A stretch of DNA of 64,000 nt from Betaproteobacteria bacterium (GCA_016183615.1 JACPEG010000053.1:1-64000), one strand, 5' to 3'. Counted from the first letter of the stretch, positions 46,627-59,179 are shown. Made by a program: numbers and translations. Notes: generated by a model not told the origin, from the sequence alone.

Positions 46627-47082
46627 GTGACGCAACTGGCGAAATTCCTGCACGTGATCTCTGTCGTCATCTGGGTGGGCGGTATGTTCTTCGCCTACAT
46701 GGCCCTGCGGCCCGTGGCCGCCCGGCTCCTGGAACCGCCGCAGCGGCTCCCGCTCTGGGCCGGCACGTTCGGCAAGTTCTTCCCCTGGGTCTGGGCTTCG
46801 GTCGCCCTGATCCTCGCGAGCGGGTTCTACCGGGTATTCCAGATGGGCGGCGCCGGAGCCCCGGCCTACACGCTGCTGATGCTGGCGATCGGCCTGGCGA
46901 TGATGCTGATCTTCGGCTATGTGTACTTCGCGCCCTACGCGGCCTTGCGGCGGGGCGTCGAAGCGGCGGACTGGAAGGCTGCGGGAGCCGCGCTGAACCG
47001 CATCCGCGAACTGGTGGGAATCAACCTTTCCCTGGGGCTGATCACGGTCGCGATCGCGACCCTCGGCCCAGTTTTCGGCTAG
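46627..47082 (+). CDS. CopD-like small integral membrane protein
   Basis: Predicted 151-residue inner-membrane protein with four hydrophobic segments: FLHVISVVIWVGGMFFAYMA, WVWASVALILASGFYRVF, TLLMLAIGLAMMLIFGYVYF and LSLGLITVAIATLGPVFG. The FLHVISVVIWVGGM start, with His in the first helix, is typical of CopD-type copper-resistance or haem-binding small membrane proteins. No copper cluster is nearby, so the metal link is only a family association. The start is GTG at 46627 with CGGAG about 10 bases upstream. Its 3' end overlaps the convergent senB gene by 41 bases. Confidence 0.7.
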   Translation: MTQLAKFLHVISVVIWVGGMFFAYMALRPVAARLLEPPQRLPLWAGTFGKFFPWVWASVALILASGFYRVFQMGGAGAPAYTLLMLAIGLAMMLIFGYVYFAPYAALRRGVEAADWKAAGAALNRIRELVGINLSLGLITVAIATLGPVFG

Positions 47083-48031
47083 CCGGAGCCACTTCCTCCA
47101 GCACACGCCGCAGGGACAGCAGTTCCCGGTCCGGAGTCACCAGTTTCCTGCGCGCTGCGCATGCCCTTGCCAGGGAGCGGTAATACGCGCCGTCGGACTC
47201 GGCGCGCCACAGCAGCCGCGCCAGCGCCCGTTCGTTCTCGACCGGGTAATAACCGGGATAATCCGGGCCCAGCATTCCCAGGTTTCCGGAAATGCGGGAC
47301 GCGATGACCGGGACGCCTAGGGCCAGCGCCTCGCAGACCACGTTGGCGCCGCCCTCCATGCGCGAGCTGATGACCATCAGCCGGCTGCGGGCGAGCCGCT
47401 GCAGCGCCTGCCCGTGCGGTCGCTCCCCCAGCCAGCGATAGCGCGGTTCGCGCTCCATCCAGCGTTTTGCCTCGCTCGCCATTTCAGGCGCCATGGAACG
47501 GCCGAGCTGAACCACCCGGATTTGCGACCGCCCGGGGAGGTGCTGGAGCGCCATGGCGCAACGGAAGGGGTCCTTTTCTTCGCGCAGATGTCCGACGACA
47601 ACGACCTCGAAGCAGGACTTCAGCGACGCGAGCCTCTTCCCCGTTGGGGCGGACTGGTAGACGACCCGGGTCTTCTTCCTCAACTCCGGCGCGAGCTCCT
47701 TCAGCCCTTGGTCCTGCAGCACGATCATGCGGGTGGCGATTTCCATGGATTGCCGGGCGCCGGCATCGGTGCGGATGTCGCGGTAGAGATCGGTCCCGGT
47801 GAGGGCGAGAATCAGCGGCCGGTCCGGGTATCGGGCGGAAAATCGGCGGATGGAAGGATGGCTCTTGCGGGCGTGCAGCGCCAGCATGAGGTCCGCCGGA
47901 GCGCCGTCCCAGTCCACCTGCACCCGGACCCGGTACCCCAGGCGCCTCAGCATGGCACCCCAGCGCAGCGCGGTGTTGCGGTTGCCGCTGCGCGAATGGA
48001 CTGCCGCCGGGGTCACGATGACAATTTTCAT
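47042..48031 (-). CDS. senB: Predicted selenosugar synthase SenB (GT-B glycosyltransferase)
   Basis: Family-4-like glycosyltransferase of 329 residues, matching the TIGR04348 type that was shown in 2022 to be SenB, which forms a selenosugar from UDP-GlcNAc and selenophosphate in selenoneine synthesis. Visible are the start MKIVIVTPAAVHSRSGNRNT, ALHARKSHPSIRRF, ALTGTDLYRDI (about 80-90), GHLREEKDPFRCAMAL and the sugar-nucleotide signature SRMEGGANVVCEALALGVPV. Strong support comes from the divergent neighbour, a SenA-like EgtB homologue. The ATG at 48031 is preferred over 48040; neither has a clear SD. No selenophosphate synthetase (senC/selD) is adjacent. A plain LPS glycosyltransferase is the alternative, but the motif set and neighbour argue against it. 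Confidence 0.78.
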   Translation of the reverse strand: MKIVIVTPAAVHSRSGNRNTALRWGAMLRRLGYRVRVQVDWDGAPADLMLALHARKSHPSIRRFSARYPDRPLILALTGTDLYRDIRTDAGARQSMEIATRMIVLQDQGLKELAPELRKKTRVVYQSAPTGKRLASLKSCFEVVVVGHLREEKDPFRCAMALQHLPGRSQIRVVQLGRSMAPEMASEAKRWMEREPRYRWLGERPHGQALQRLARSRLMVISSRMEGGANVVCEALALGVPVIASRISGNLGMLGPDYPGYYPVENERALARLLWRAESDGAYYRSLARACAARRKLVTPDRELLSLRRVLEEVAPASRKLGRGSRSRP

Positions 48032-48087
48032 CGGTAGCATGAGTGGTTACACTAGGCGGTGACTATAGCAAAAAAACCGTCCTTCCC

Positions 48088-49386
48088 ATGCTGAACGGCC
48101 CGACACCCTCCGCTTCCGAACTCGCGACGATGTTGCGCGATGCCCGAGCCCGCACTCTCCTGCTGGCGGGCTCGTTCCAGGGCGACCAGCTTCTGGGGCC
48201 GCGGCTCGACCTGGTGAACCCGCCGCTCTGGGAACTGGGCCACATGGGCTGGTTCCAGGAACGCTGGTGTCTGCGCTATGCCGGGGAAGGGCGCCTCCGG
48301 CCATCGCTGCTTCCAGGCGCCGACGCCCTCTACGATTCATCGTGCGTCCCCCATGACAGCCGCTGGGAACTGGCGCTGCCGTCGCTCGAAAAGACGCTGG
48401 GATACCTGGAGCAGGGGCTGGAGCGGGTGCTGGAAGGCCTGGAGCAGGATGGAGCGGACCCTCAACAGGCCTACTTCATTCAGCTCGCGGTGTTTCATGA
48501 GGACATGCACAACGAGGCCCTCACCTATACCCGCCAGACCCTCGGCTACACTGCGCCGCCCATGCCCGCCGGCGCCGATGGCGTCACCGGACCCTGGCCC
48601 GGCGACGTGGAAATTCCGGGGGGCGAGCTGATGATGGGAGCGAAGCTGTGGGATGGCTTCGTGTTCGACAATGAAAAGTGGACCCATCCGGTGACGGTCG
48701 GGCCATTCCGGATGGCCCGGGCGCCGGTTACCCACCGGGAGTTCCTGGCCTTCGTCGAGGACGGCGGCTACACCCGCCGGGAACTGTGGTCCGGCGAAGG
48801 CTGGTCGTGGCTGGAGGGCGCCAGGGCCCAGGGGCCCGTGTACTGGAGCCGCTGCGGCGCCGAATGGCGTATCCGCTGGTTCGCCGAGGAGCGGGGGCTT
48901 CCGCTCGATGTACCGGTCATGTTCGTCAACTGGCACGAGGCCCGGGCCTATTGCCGCTGGGCAAGGCGGCGCCTGCCCACCGAGGCGGAATGGGAAATGG
49001 CCGCGGCGATGTCCCCCCGGGCCGACCCAGGCCGCCGGCGCTATCCCTGGGGCGACGCGGCCCCGAATGGGGCGCGGGCCAACCTCTACGGCGTGGTCGG
49101 GGCTCTCGCCGACGTGGCGGCCTTCCCGGAAGGGGACAGTGCGTGGGGCTGCCGGCAGATGATCGGCAACGTCTGGGAATGGACCGCCGACACGTTCCTG
49201 CCGTACCCCGGATTCGTGGTGGATCCCTACCGCGATTACTCGGCGCCCTGGTTCGCCAGTCACAAGGTGCTGCGGGGCGGCTGCTTCGCCACGGCCCCGC
49301 GGCTGATCCGCAATACCTGGCGCAACTTCTACACGCCGGAGCGCCGCGACGTGTTCGCGGGATTTCGCACCTGCGCGGCGGAGTAG
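48088..49386 (+). CDS. senA: Predicted selenoneine synthase SenA (EgtB-like)
   Basis: Non-haem iron enzyme of 432 residues with EgtB architecture: DinB-like N-terminal domain and C-terminal formylglycine-generating-enzyme/sulfatase-modifying domain. Iron ligands are recognisable as the histidine in PPLWELGHMGWFQERWC (about 50) and the HxxxHxE motif FHEDMHNEAL (near 136). The C-terminal domain shows RLPTEAEWEMAAAM, GNVWEWTADTFLPYPG and LRGGCFATAPRLIRNTWRNF. EgtB makes the sulfoxide of ergothioneine; SenA joins the selenosugar to hercynine. The adjacent senB points to SenA rather than EgtB. Hercynine would come from an EgtD elsewhere. The start at 48088 (MLNGPTPSASELATML) fits the family; the frame can be extended to a GTG at 48043. 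SD is weak. Confidence 0.78.
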   Translation: MLNGPTPSASELATMLRDARARTLLLAGSFQGDQLLGPRLDLVNPPLWELGHMGWFQERWCLRYAGEGRLRPSLLPGADALYDSSCVPHDSRWELALPSLEKTLGYLEQGLERVLEGLEQDGADPQQAYFIQLAVFHEDMHNEALTYTRQTLGYTAPPMPAGADGVTGPWPGDVEIPGGELMMGAKLWDGFVFDNEKWTHPVTVGPFRMARAPVTHREFLAFVEDGGYTRRELWSGEGWSWLEGARAQGPVYWSRCGAEWRIRWFAEERGLPLDVPVMFVNWHEARAYCRWARRRLPTEAEWEMAAAMSPRADPGRRRYPWGDAAPNGARANLYGVVGALADVAAFPEGDSAWGCRQMIGNVWEWTADTFLPYPGFVVDPYRDYSAPWFASHKVLRGGCFATAPRLIRNTWRNFYTPERRDVFAGFRTCAAE

Positions 49387-49389
49387 GGT

Positions 49390-50184
49390 GTGCCGCCCAT
49401 CAAGCACATTACCTCCCGAGACAATCCCTTCTTCAAGGAACTGCTCAGGCTTTCCGAATCCTCACGCCAGCGCCGCAAGGCCGGGCAAACCCTGCTGGAG
49501 GGGGTTCATTTGTTGGAGTCCCTGCACGCCGCGGGTGGTGTCCCCGACCGGCTGGTCGTAAGCGAATCAGGCTTGCAACTAAACGAAGTCGCCCGCCTTG
49601 CCGACCAAAATCGGGGCGCTCCCGTCATCGCGCTCTCCGACCGGTTGTTCCAGGAGATTTCGCAGCTCGAGACCCCGGTGGGAATTCTCGCCGTGATTCC
49701 GCTTCCCAGGCGCCCGAGGCCGCCCAGGCCTGCGGATTTCATCGTCCTGCTGGAGGAAATCCAGGACCCCGGGAACCTGGGCTCGATCCTGCGCTCCGCC
49801 GCCGCTGCGGGTGCCGGCCAGGTTTATCTGTCCACAGACTGCGCCGACGCCTGGTCGCCGAAGACGCTCCGGGCGGGCATGGGGGCCCATTTCGCACTGA
49901 CCATCGTGGAAGACGCCGACTTGGCCAGGGAGGCGGAAGTGTTTCCGGGGAAAGTGGTGGCGGCGGCCGGGCGGGCGGAAAGGACCCTGTATGACGCGAA
50001 TCTCGGGGGCCGGGTCGCGTTCATTATCGGCAACGAGGGATCCGGTATCTCCCCGACGCTTCTGAAGGCCGCCGACGAAATCGTGGCCATTCCGATGGCG
50101 CGCGGCACTGAGTCGTTGAATGCGGCAGCTGCGGCGGCTGTGTGCTTTTTCGAGCGGGTACGCCAAAAGGCACATCCTCGTTAG
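49390..50184 (+). CDS. SpoU/TrmH-family RNA 2'-O-methyltransferase
   Basis: SAM-dependent RNA methyltransferase with the trefoil-knot SPOUT fold, 264 residues. N-terminal RNA-binding substrate domain (KHITSRDNPFFKELLRLSES), then motif 1 LEEIQDPGNLGSILRSAAAA, motif 2 FIIGNEGSGIS and motif 3 IPMARGTESLNAAAAAAVC. It methylates rRNA or tRNA; the exact target is not assignable. The start is GTG at 49390, three bases after the senA stop, so it may be co-transcribed with senA. Confidence 0.9.
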   Translation: MPPIKHITSRDNPFFKELLRLSESSRQRRKAGQTLLEGVHLLESLHAAGGVPDRLVVSESGLQLNEVARLADQNRGAPVIALSDRLFQEISQLETPVGILAVIPLPRRPRPPRPADFIVLLEEIQDPGNLGSILRSAAAAGAGQVYLSTDCADAWSPKTLRAGMGAHFALTIVEDADLAREAEVFPGKVVAAAGRAERTLYDANLGGRVAFIIGNEGSGISPTLLKAADEIVAIPMARGTESLNAAAAAAVCFFERVRQKAHPR

Positions 50185-50208
50185 CCAGTCGCAAATGGAC
50201 CGAGATCA

Positions 50209-50246
50209 ACGGACGCGCCGCCAGAAAATGGCGGCGCGTCCGTTTG
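50209..50246. terminator. Strong bidirectional terminator
   Basis: Arms ACGGACGCGCCGCC (50209-50222) and GGCGGCGCGTCCGT (50230-50243) pair perfectly over 14 bp around a 7-base loop. It lies in the 77-base gap between the convergent methyltransferase and ppsR genes. T-runs are short, but the stem is very stable. Confidence 0.75.
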
Positions 50247-50261
50247 CAGCGAGGCGCTTCT

Positions 50262-51086
50262 CTAATAGATGTGCCGCACCAGCTTGGCCTCGTGCAGCAC
50301 GTGGGTCGCGATCTCTTCGATGGACTTGGTGGTGGTATCCAGGTAGGGGATGCCTTCCTGGCGCATGAGGGCCTCCGCCTCCCGCACCTCGAACTGGCAG
50401 TTGGGCAGCGTGGCATAGGAGCTTCCCGGCTTGCGTTCGCTGCGGATATGCTGCAGGCGATCGGCATTGATGGTGAGCCCGAACAGCTTGGCCCGGAACG
50501 AACGCAGCTGGGACGGCAGCCGCATGGAGCTGAAGTCCTCGGGCACCAGGGGATAGTTGGCGGCCCGCACCCCGAACTGCAGGGCGAGATACAGGCAGGT
50601 GGGCGTCTTGCCGGATCGGGATACCCCCACCAGGATCACGTCGGCCTCGGTCAGGTCCCGGGTGGAGACCCCGTCGTCGTGGGCGAGCGCGTAGTTCACC
50701 GCCTCGATGCGGCGGTGGTAGTCCACCACGTCGGCGGCGCTGTGGGAGCGGCCCACCGTATGAGAGGACTTGATTCCCAGCTCCGCCTCCAGCGGCGCGA
50801 TGAAAATTTCGAAGCAATCCAGCACCAGGGCGTCCGCCGACGCCACCACGGCGCTGATTTCCGGATCCACCAGGGTCGTAAATACGAGCGGTCGCTTGCC
50901 GTCCGTATCGCGGGCGTCGTCGATCCGCCTCAGCAGCTCCTGGGCCTTTTCCAGCGAGTCCACGAACGGCACCGGGGTCTCGGTGAACACCACCCCCTCG
51001 AACTGGGTGAGCAGGCTGTGTCCCAGCATTTCGGCCGTGATGCCGGTGCGGTCGGAGACATAAAACGCAGTGCGTTTTTGCAGCAT
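50262..51086 (-). CDS. ppsR: PEP synthase regulatory protein (kinase/pyrophosphorylase)
   Basis: Bifunctional DUF299 enzyme that inactivates PEP synthase by ADP-dependent threonine phosphorylation and reactivates it by phosphate-dependent removal. The protein is 274 residues. Motifs are the start [20 protein letters not shown] and the P-loop [16 protein letters not shown] (near 157). I chose ATG at 51086 over the longer ATG at 51134 because the latter would cover the promoter space of the divergent ppsA. The divergent ppsR/ppsA pair is a conserved arrangement. Confidence 0.94.
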   Translation of the reverse strand: MLQKRTAFYVSDRTGITAEMLGHSLLTQFEGVVFTETPVPFVDSLEKAQELLRRIDDARDTDGKRPLVFTTLVDPEISAVVASADALVLDCFEIFIAPLEAELGIKSSHTVGRSHSAADVVDYHRRIEAVNYALAHDDGVSTRDLTEADVILVGVSRSGKTPTCLYLALQFGVRAANYPLVPEDFSSMRLPSQLRSFRAKLFGLTINADRLQHIRSERKPGSSYATLPNCQFEVREAEALMRQEGIPYLDTTTKSIEEIATHVLHEAKLVRHIY

Positions 51087-51160
51087 ACGAGGGTGCGGGC
51101 CGGGGGCGAAACCGGTAAAATAACGAGTTTTCATTTCTGGCACAACAACGGGTGACGGCA

Positions 51161-53581
51161 ATGGGCGGCAACTATGTGATCTGGTTCGACCAACTGCGCA
51201 TGGGCGATGTGGAAAAGGTGGGCGGCAAGAATGCCTCCCTGGGGGAAATGATCCACCACCTCTCGGACGCCGGAGTCCGCGTTCCCGGCGGGTTCGCCAC
51301 CACCGCCGGGGCCTATCGGGATTTCCTGAGGGAGAACGGCCTGGAGAAGCGCATCGAGGAGCGGCTTGCCAAGCTGGATGTCAACGACGTGGAGGCGCTC
51401 GCTGCCTGCGGCAGGGAAATCCGCCAATGGATCGCGCAGGCGCCGTTCCAGCCGCGGCTCCGGGAGGAGATCGCTGCGGCGTACCGGAAAATGCTGGCCG
51501 ACGCCGGCGGCGCCGACATTTCCGTGGCGGTCCGCTCATCGGCCACCGCCGAAGACCTGCCCGATGCCTCCTTCGCCGGCCAGCAGGAGACCTTCCTTAA
51601 TATTCACGGGCTGGACAACGTGCTGCATGCCGCGAAGGAGGTGTTCGCCTCCCTCTACAACGATCGGGCCATTTCCTACCGGGTGCACAAGGGCTTCATC
51701 CACTCGGAGGTGGCGCTTTCGGCCGGGGTGCAGCGCATGGTCAGGAGCGACCTGGGGGCGGCCGGGGTGATGTTCACCCTGGACACCGAATCCGGGTTCG
51801 ACCAGGTGGTGTTCGTTACCGCGTCCTACGGCCTCGGCGAAACCGTCGTGCAGGGGGCGGTGAACCCCGACGAATTCTACGTCTACAAGCCGGGGCTGGC
51901 CCAGGGCCGGCCGGCCATCCTGCGCCGCAGTCTCGGAGGCAAGGCCATCAAGATGGTGTTTTCCGATACCCGCCAGGCAGGACGCTCCACACTTACGCTG
52001 GATGTGCCCGAGCACGAGCGGCGACGCTTTTCCATCACCGACGAGGATGCGGCAGAGCTCGCCCGCTACGCCGTCATCATCGAAAAGCATTACGGCCGCC
52101 CCATGGACATCGAATGGGGCCGGGACGGGGAGGACGGCAAGCTCTACATCCTGCAGGCGCGTCCGGAAACGGTGAAGGCCCAGGGCGGCCAGGATATTCT
52201 GCGCCGCTACAAGCTCAAGAACCGCTCCGAGGTTCTGATTTCCGGTCGCGCCATCGGCCAGCGGGTGGGAAGCGGCAAGGTGTGCCTCATCACCGATGCC
52301 AGCGAGATGTCCCGGGTGCAGCCCGGCGACGTGCTGGTGACCGATATGACCGACCCGGACTGGGAGCCGGTCATGAAGCGGGCCTCGGCCATCGTTACAA
52401 ACCGGGGTGGCCGCACCTGCCACGCCGCCATCATCGCCCGGGAGCTGGGCATTCCCGCGGTGGTCGGCTGCGGCACGGCGACCCGCGCTCTGAAGCACGC
52501 TCAGCCGGTCACCGTCTCCTGCGCCGAAGGCGACACCGGGAACGTCTACGACGGAATTCTGGAAGTCGAGGTCGTCAGTCTTTCGCTGGAGTCCCTGCCC
52601 AAGCCGCCCATCAAGATCACCATGAACGTGGGCAACCCGGAACTCGCCTTCGAGTTCCAGCGCCTGCCCAACGCCGGCGTCGGCCTCGCAAGACTGGAGT
52701 TCATCATCGCCCGGATGATCGGCATTCACCCCAAGGCGATCCTGGCTCATCCCAAGCTGCCGGAGGACCTGAAAAAGGAATTGGAGGAAAAAACCGCCGG
52801 CTATGCGAGCCCCGTAAGCTTCTACGTGGACAAGCTCACCGAGGGCGTGGCGACGCTGGCCGCGGCCTTCTATCCCAAGCCGGTGATCGTGCGGCTGTCA
52901 GACTTCAAATCGAACGAGTACTCCAGTCTGCTCGGCGGCAACCGCTACGAGCCCCACGAGGAAAACCCCATGCTGGGATTCCGTGGGGCCTCCCGCTACG
53001 TGGCGGATTCATTCCGGGACTGCTTCGAGCTGGAATGCCGCGCCATGCGCCGGGTGCGGGACGAAATGGGGCTCACCAACCTGGAACTGATGGTGCCCTT
53101 CGTGCGCACCCTCGACGAGGCGAAGCAGGTCGTCGACCTGCTGGCGAAGAACGGGCTCAAGCGCGGGGTGAACGGCCTGCGCATCGTCATGATGTGCGAG
53201 ATTCCCTCCAACGCCGTGCTGGCGGACCAGTTCCTGCAATACTTCGACGGCTTCTCCATCGGCTCCAACGACATGACCCAGCTCACCCTGGGGCTGGACC
53301 GCGATTCCAACATCATCGCCGGCGCCTTCGACGAACGCGACCCGGCGGTGAAGCACATGCTGCATCTGGCGATCCAGGCCTGCCGCCGCGCCGGGAAGTA
53401 CGTGGGCATCTGCGGGCAGGGTCCCTCGGACCATCCGGACCTCGCCAAGTGGCTCATGGAGGAGGGGATCGAAAGCCTCTCGCTGAATCCCGACACCGTG
53501 GTGGAAACCTGGCTGTTTCTGGCCAAGGAAGCAGAGCAGCGGGCCGCCGCCTCCAAGGGCTCGGCGAAGGCGGCAAGCTAG
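51161..53581 (+). CDS. ppsA: Phosphoenolpyruvate synthase
   Basis: Makes PEP from pyruvate and ATP with AMP and phosphate release, for gluconeogenesis. The protein is 806 residues. N-terminal ATP-grasp domain ([34 protein letters not shown]), the phosphohistidine domain with [20 protein letters not shown] (His near 420), and the C-terminal PEP-binding barrel with [16 protein letters not shown] and catalytic cysteine in [21 protein letters not shown] at 51161 follows GGGTGA; a GTG at 51152 is possible. Partner of ppsR across the promoter region. Confidence 0.97.
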   Translation: MGGNYVIWFDQLRMGDVEKVGGKNASLGEMIHHLSDAGVRVPGGFATTAGAYRDFLRENGLEKRIEERLAKLDVNDVEALAACGREIRQWIAQAPFQPRLREEIAAAYRKMLADAGGADISVAVRSSATAEDLPDASFAGQQETFLNIHGLDNVLHAAKEVFASLYNDRAISYRVHKGFIHSEVALSAGVQRMVRSDLGAAGVMFTLDTESGFDQVVFVTASYGLGETVVQGAVNPDEFYVYKPGLAQGRPAILRRSLGGKAIKMVFSDTRQAGRSTLTLDVPEHERRRFSITDEDAAELARYAVIIEKHYGRPMDIEWGRDGEDGKLYILQARPETVKAQGGQDILRRYKLKNRSEVLISGRAIGQRVGSGKVCLITDASEMSRVQPGDVLVTDMTDPDWEPVMKRASAIVTNRGGRTCHAAIIARELGIPAVVGCGTATRALKHAQPVTVSCAEGDTGNVYDGILEVEVVSLSLESLPKPPIKITMNVGNPELAFEFQRLPNAGVGLARLEFIIARMIGIHPKAILAHPKLPEDLKKELEEKTAGYASPVSFYVDKLTEGVATLAAAFYPKPVIVRLSDFKSNEYSSLLGGNRYEPHEENPMLGFRGASRYVADSFRDCFELECRAMRRVRDEMGLTNLELMVPFVRTLDEAKQVVDLLAKNGLKRGVNGLRIVMMCEIPSNAVLADQFLQYFDGFSIGSNDMTQLTLGLDRDSNIIAGAFDERDPAVKHMLHLAIQACRRAGKYVGICGQGPSDHPDLAKWLMEEGIESLSLNPDTVVETWLFLAKEAEQRAAASKGSAKAAS

Positions 53582-53599
53582 CTATCGGCAATCAGTACT

Positions 53600-53688
53600 G
53601 TAGGTTGGGCTTCGCAACGCGAAGCCCAACATTGCGGCATCCGCGACATGATGTTGGGCTTCGGCCGCGGGGCCGAAGCCCAACCTAC
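53600..53688. repeat. Dispersed palindromic repeat, copy 2
   Basis: Outer arms GTAGGTTGGGC (53600-53610) and GCCCAACCTAC (53678-53688) match copy 1 at 15663-15736. Inner hairpins are TTGGGCTTCGC/GCGAAGCCCAA (53605-53615 with 53619-53629) and TTGGGCTTCGGCC/GGCCGAAGCCCAA (53654-53666 with 53671-53683). It follows ppsA by 18 bases and may also end that transcript. Confidence 0.82.
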
Positions 53689-53773
53689 GCATTTGCCCGC
53701 TGACCGACAAAAAAACGGCCACTGGCAAACTGCCCGGTTGCCCATCGGACCAGCACAAACCGGTCCCGGGGGG

Positions 53774-53977
53774 TTACCTCGTCTGGGAGATCGGGCAGGT
53801 ATTGAGCCCGAACAGCGTGTAGGCCGGGCACCAGCGCAGCAGCCCGGTGGTGAGCGGCACGATGCCGATCAGGCCCAAGTAGCGGGCGCTGCCTTCCAGA
53901 ACCACTACCATCGCGAGCAGCGCGATGCCCAGCGTAATCCGCAGGGCGCGGTCGATTCCGCCAACGTTTGCCTTCAT
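53774..53977 (-). CDS. DUF2892/YgaP-like small membrane protein
   Basis: Small inner-membrane protein of 67 residues: N-terminus MKANVGGIDRALRITLGIAL with the DUF2892 signature, two membrane helices, and a C-terminal segment with two cysteines (LLRWCPAYTLFGLNTCPIS). The family often accompanies rhodanese or sulfur-stress genes. The start at 53977 has AAGGAG nine bases upstream. It follows a Crp/Fnr regulator on the same strand, with a Crp-like site between them (54049-54064). Confidence 0.85.
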   Translation of the reverse strand: MKANVGGIDRALRITLGIALLAMVVVLEGSARYLGLIGIVPLTTGLLRWCPAYTLFGLNTCPISQTR

Positions 53978-54048
53978 GATCCGGTCTCCTTCAATGGGTT
54001 GACAGATGAACAAGCTTGGCCAGAATAGGCCGGCGGCGGATGCGCGTC

Positions 54049-54064
54049 TGTGACTTAGGTTACA
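54049..54064 (-). promoter_or_regulatory. Crp/Fnr-type binding site
   Basis: TGTGA-CTTAGG-TTACA matches the Crp consensus TGTGA-N6-TCACA with one mismatch. It lies in the 111-base gap between the Crp/Fnr-family gene and the DUF2892 gene, centred about 80 bases upstream of the latter's start. Confidence 0.5.
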
Positions 54065-54088
54065 CAGGACCCCGGGGAAGGGCCGGGA

Positions 54089-54757
54089 TTAGCGTGAGGT
54101 TTCCGCCAGCCGGGAAAGGGCCTTGGAATCCAGCACCTCGATCTGCTCCCGCCCGAGAGACACCAGCCCCTGGTCGGCGAAAGTCTTGAGCAGCCGGCTG
54201 ATCATCTCCCGCACGCTGCCCAGCTCGTCGGCCAAGGCCTGATGGGTGGCGTGGACGGTCTTTCCCTTGGCCAGCAGCAGGGCGGCAAGGCGCTGGTCGA
54301 GCTTGCGGAACGCCACTTCCTCGACGAGCTGCATCAGTTCTGTCAGCCGTTCCGAGAACAGGCTGAAGACGTAGTTGCGGAACGGCTCGTGCCGCTCCAG
54401 CAGTCGATTGAACAGAGCCTGGGGCAGCGCCACCATGGAAAGCTCGGTCTCGGCGATGCCGCGCGCCGAGTAGGGCGCATTGCCCAGCAGGCAGCTCGAG
54501 GTGAGGATGCAGCTCTCCCCGGGGTGCACACGGTAGAGCTGAAGCTCGCGGCCGTTGGGCGCCAGCTTGGACACCCGCACCGTTCCCTTGAGCAGCATGG
54601 GAAACGCCTGGCACGGTCGGCGGTCCTCGAACAGCACGCTTCCCGCCGAAACGGTGGCGAATATCGCCTGCCGCAGCACCTCGCGCAGCAGATCTTCCGG
54701 CATGGAACGGAACGCCGGGTAGTGCTGGAGCAGCTCGGACTTGAGGGCGGAATCCAT
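54089..54757 (-). CDS. Crp/Fnr-family transcriptional regulator
   Basis: Predicted 222-residue activator with an N-terminal cyclic-nucleotide-binding-like beta-roll and a C-terminal winged helix (HATHQALADELGSVREMISR, recognition helix near 185). The roll carries two cysteines in GESCILTSSCLLGN. The canonical cAMP contacts (GELG...RSA) are not evident, so cAMP may not be the effector. No N-terminal FNR iron-sulfur cysteine cluster is visible. The ATG at 54757 has no clear SD. It is co-directional with the DUF2892 gene and probably controls it through the site at 54049. Confidence 0.85.
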   Translation of the reverse strand: MDSALKSELLQHYPAFRSMPEDLLREVLRQAIFATVSAGSVLFEDRRPCQAFPMLLKGTVRVSKLAPNGRELQLYRVHPGESCILTSSCLLGNAPYSARGIAETELSMVALPQALFNRLLERHEPFRNYVFSLFSERLTELMQLVEEVAFRKLDQRLAALLLAKGKTVHATHQALADELGSVREMISRLLKTFADQGLVSLGREQIEVLDSKALSRLAETSR

Positions 54758-54820
54758 GATGAGCGCGTGGTTGCGGCGATGATAGTAGAAAGGGTGTGCG
54801 CCAGCAATTCAGGAGGAATT

Positions 54821-56530
<1,710 letters not shown>

Positions 56531-56575
56531 GCGGGCGAGCCATGGCGCCGCGGGAGCGCATTCCGGAAGCCAGCC

Positions 56576-57421
56576 ATGAAGCTCTGCGGGTTTGAAGCCG
56601 GTCTCGACCGGCCTTTGTTCGTCATCGCCGGGCCATGTGTCATCGAGTCCCTCCAGCTTGCCCTGGACACGGCAGGGAAGCTAAAGGAAATCTGCCGGGA
56701 CCTCGGAATACCCTTTATCTACAAGTCCTCTTACGACAAGGCCAACCGCAGTTCTGGAAAATCCTTTCGCGGCATAGGGTTGGAGCAAGGCCTTAAAATT
56801 CTGGATGAAGTCAGGCGCCAGATCGGGGTCCCAGTGCTGACGGACGTGCACACCGAGGAGGACGTGGAACCGGTCGCCGCCGTGGTGGACGTGCTGCAAA
56901 CCCCTGCGTTCCTTTGCCGCCAGACCGATTTCATCCGTGCGGTGGCCGCCTGCGGTAAGCCGGTGAACATCAAGAAAGGACAATTCCTCTCGCCCTGGGA
57001 AATGAAGAACGTGGTGGAAAAGGCACGGGAGGCAAGTGGCACGGATAACATTCTGGTTTGCGAGCGGGGTGCCTCGTTCGGCTACAACAATCTGGTCTCC
57101 GACATGCGCTCGCTGGCGGTGTTGCGGGAGACCGGCTGCCCGGTGGTGTTCGACGCGACCCACTCGGTGCAACTGCCTGGGGGGCAGGGAACAAGCAGCG
57201 GCGGCCAGCGGGAGTTCGTCCCGGTATTGGCCCGTGCCGCGGTCTCGGTGGGAATTTCCGGCGTGTTCATGGAAACGCACCCGAACCCGGAACAGGCGCC
57301 TTCCGACGGGCCCAACGCGTGGCCGCTTTCGCGCATGAGGGATCTGCTCGCGACGCTCAAGGCGCTGGACGGGCTGGTGAAGCGGGAAGGGTTTGCGGAA
57401 CAGCGCCTGGCAGCCGGATAG
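56576..57421 (+). CDS. kdsA: KDO-8-phosphate synthase
   Basis: Condenses PEP and arabinose-5-phosphate to KDO-8-phosphate for LPS inner core. The protein is 281 residues. Motifs are [51 protein letters not shown] and [20 protein letters not shown]. The position 45 bases after pyrG suggests an operon. Confidence 0.97.
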   Translation: MKLCGFEAGLDRPLFVIAGPCVIESLQLALDTAGKLKEICRDLGIPFIYKSSYDKANRSSGKSFRGIGLEQGLKILDEVRRQIGVPVLTDVHTEEDVEPVAAVVDVLQTPAFLCRQTDFIRAVAACGKPVNIKKGQFLSPWEMKNVVEKAREASGTDNILVCERGASFGYNNLVSDMRSLAVLRETGCPVVFDATHSVQLPGGQGTSSGGQREFVPVLARAAVSVGISGVFMETHPNPEQAPSDGPNAWPLSRMRDLLATLKALDGLVKREGFAEQRLAAG

Positions 57422-57473
57422 CCGTTCGGAGACCGGCCATCCCCCGGTGATAGAATTTAAAGTCAACAGCTAG

Positions 57474-58772
<1,299 letters not shown>

Positions 58773-58796
58773 AACCCCATTCCGCCCATGACCTGA

Positions 58797-59132
58797 ATGC
58801 GTCTGCTCCCCCTGGTCCTGGCCCTGATCATTGTCCTGCTCCAGTATCCGCTCTGGTTCGGGAAGGGCAGCTGGCTCCGGGTGTGGGAAGTGGACCGCCA
58901 GGTCAAGGCGCAGAAAGAAACCAACCAGAAGCTCGAGGCGCGCAACGCGTCTCTCGATGCCGAGGTACGCGATCTCAAGCAGGGGTTCGACGCCGTCGAG
59001 GAGCGGGCCCGCAGCGAACTCGGCATGGTGAAGCAGGACGAAATCTTTTTCCAGGTGATCGAGAACAGCAACACGTCCGGCACCGTCAATTCGGCGCCGT
59101 CACCAAACGCCTCTTCCACCCCAACCCGGTAG
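58797..59132 (+). CDS. ftsB: Cell division protein FtsB
   Basis: Bitopic divisome protein that forms the FtsQLB complex. The protein is 111 residues: membrane segment ([19 protein letters not shown]), a coiled coil ([20 protein letters not shown]) and the family motif [21 protein letters not shown] Ser/Thr/Pro-rich tail follows. It lies directly after eno, its usual place. Confidence 0.93.
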   Translation: MRLLPLVLALIIVLLQYPLWFGKGSWLRVWEVDRQVKAQKETNQKLEARNASLDAEVRDLKQGFDAVEERARSELGMVKQDEIFFQVIENSNTSGTVNSAPSPNASSTPTR

Positions 59133-59179
59133 CTTATGGCCTGGATCCAGCCCGATCCCGAGGTCCGCGGAGTTCTTGC

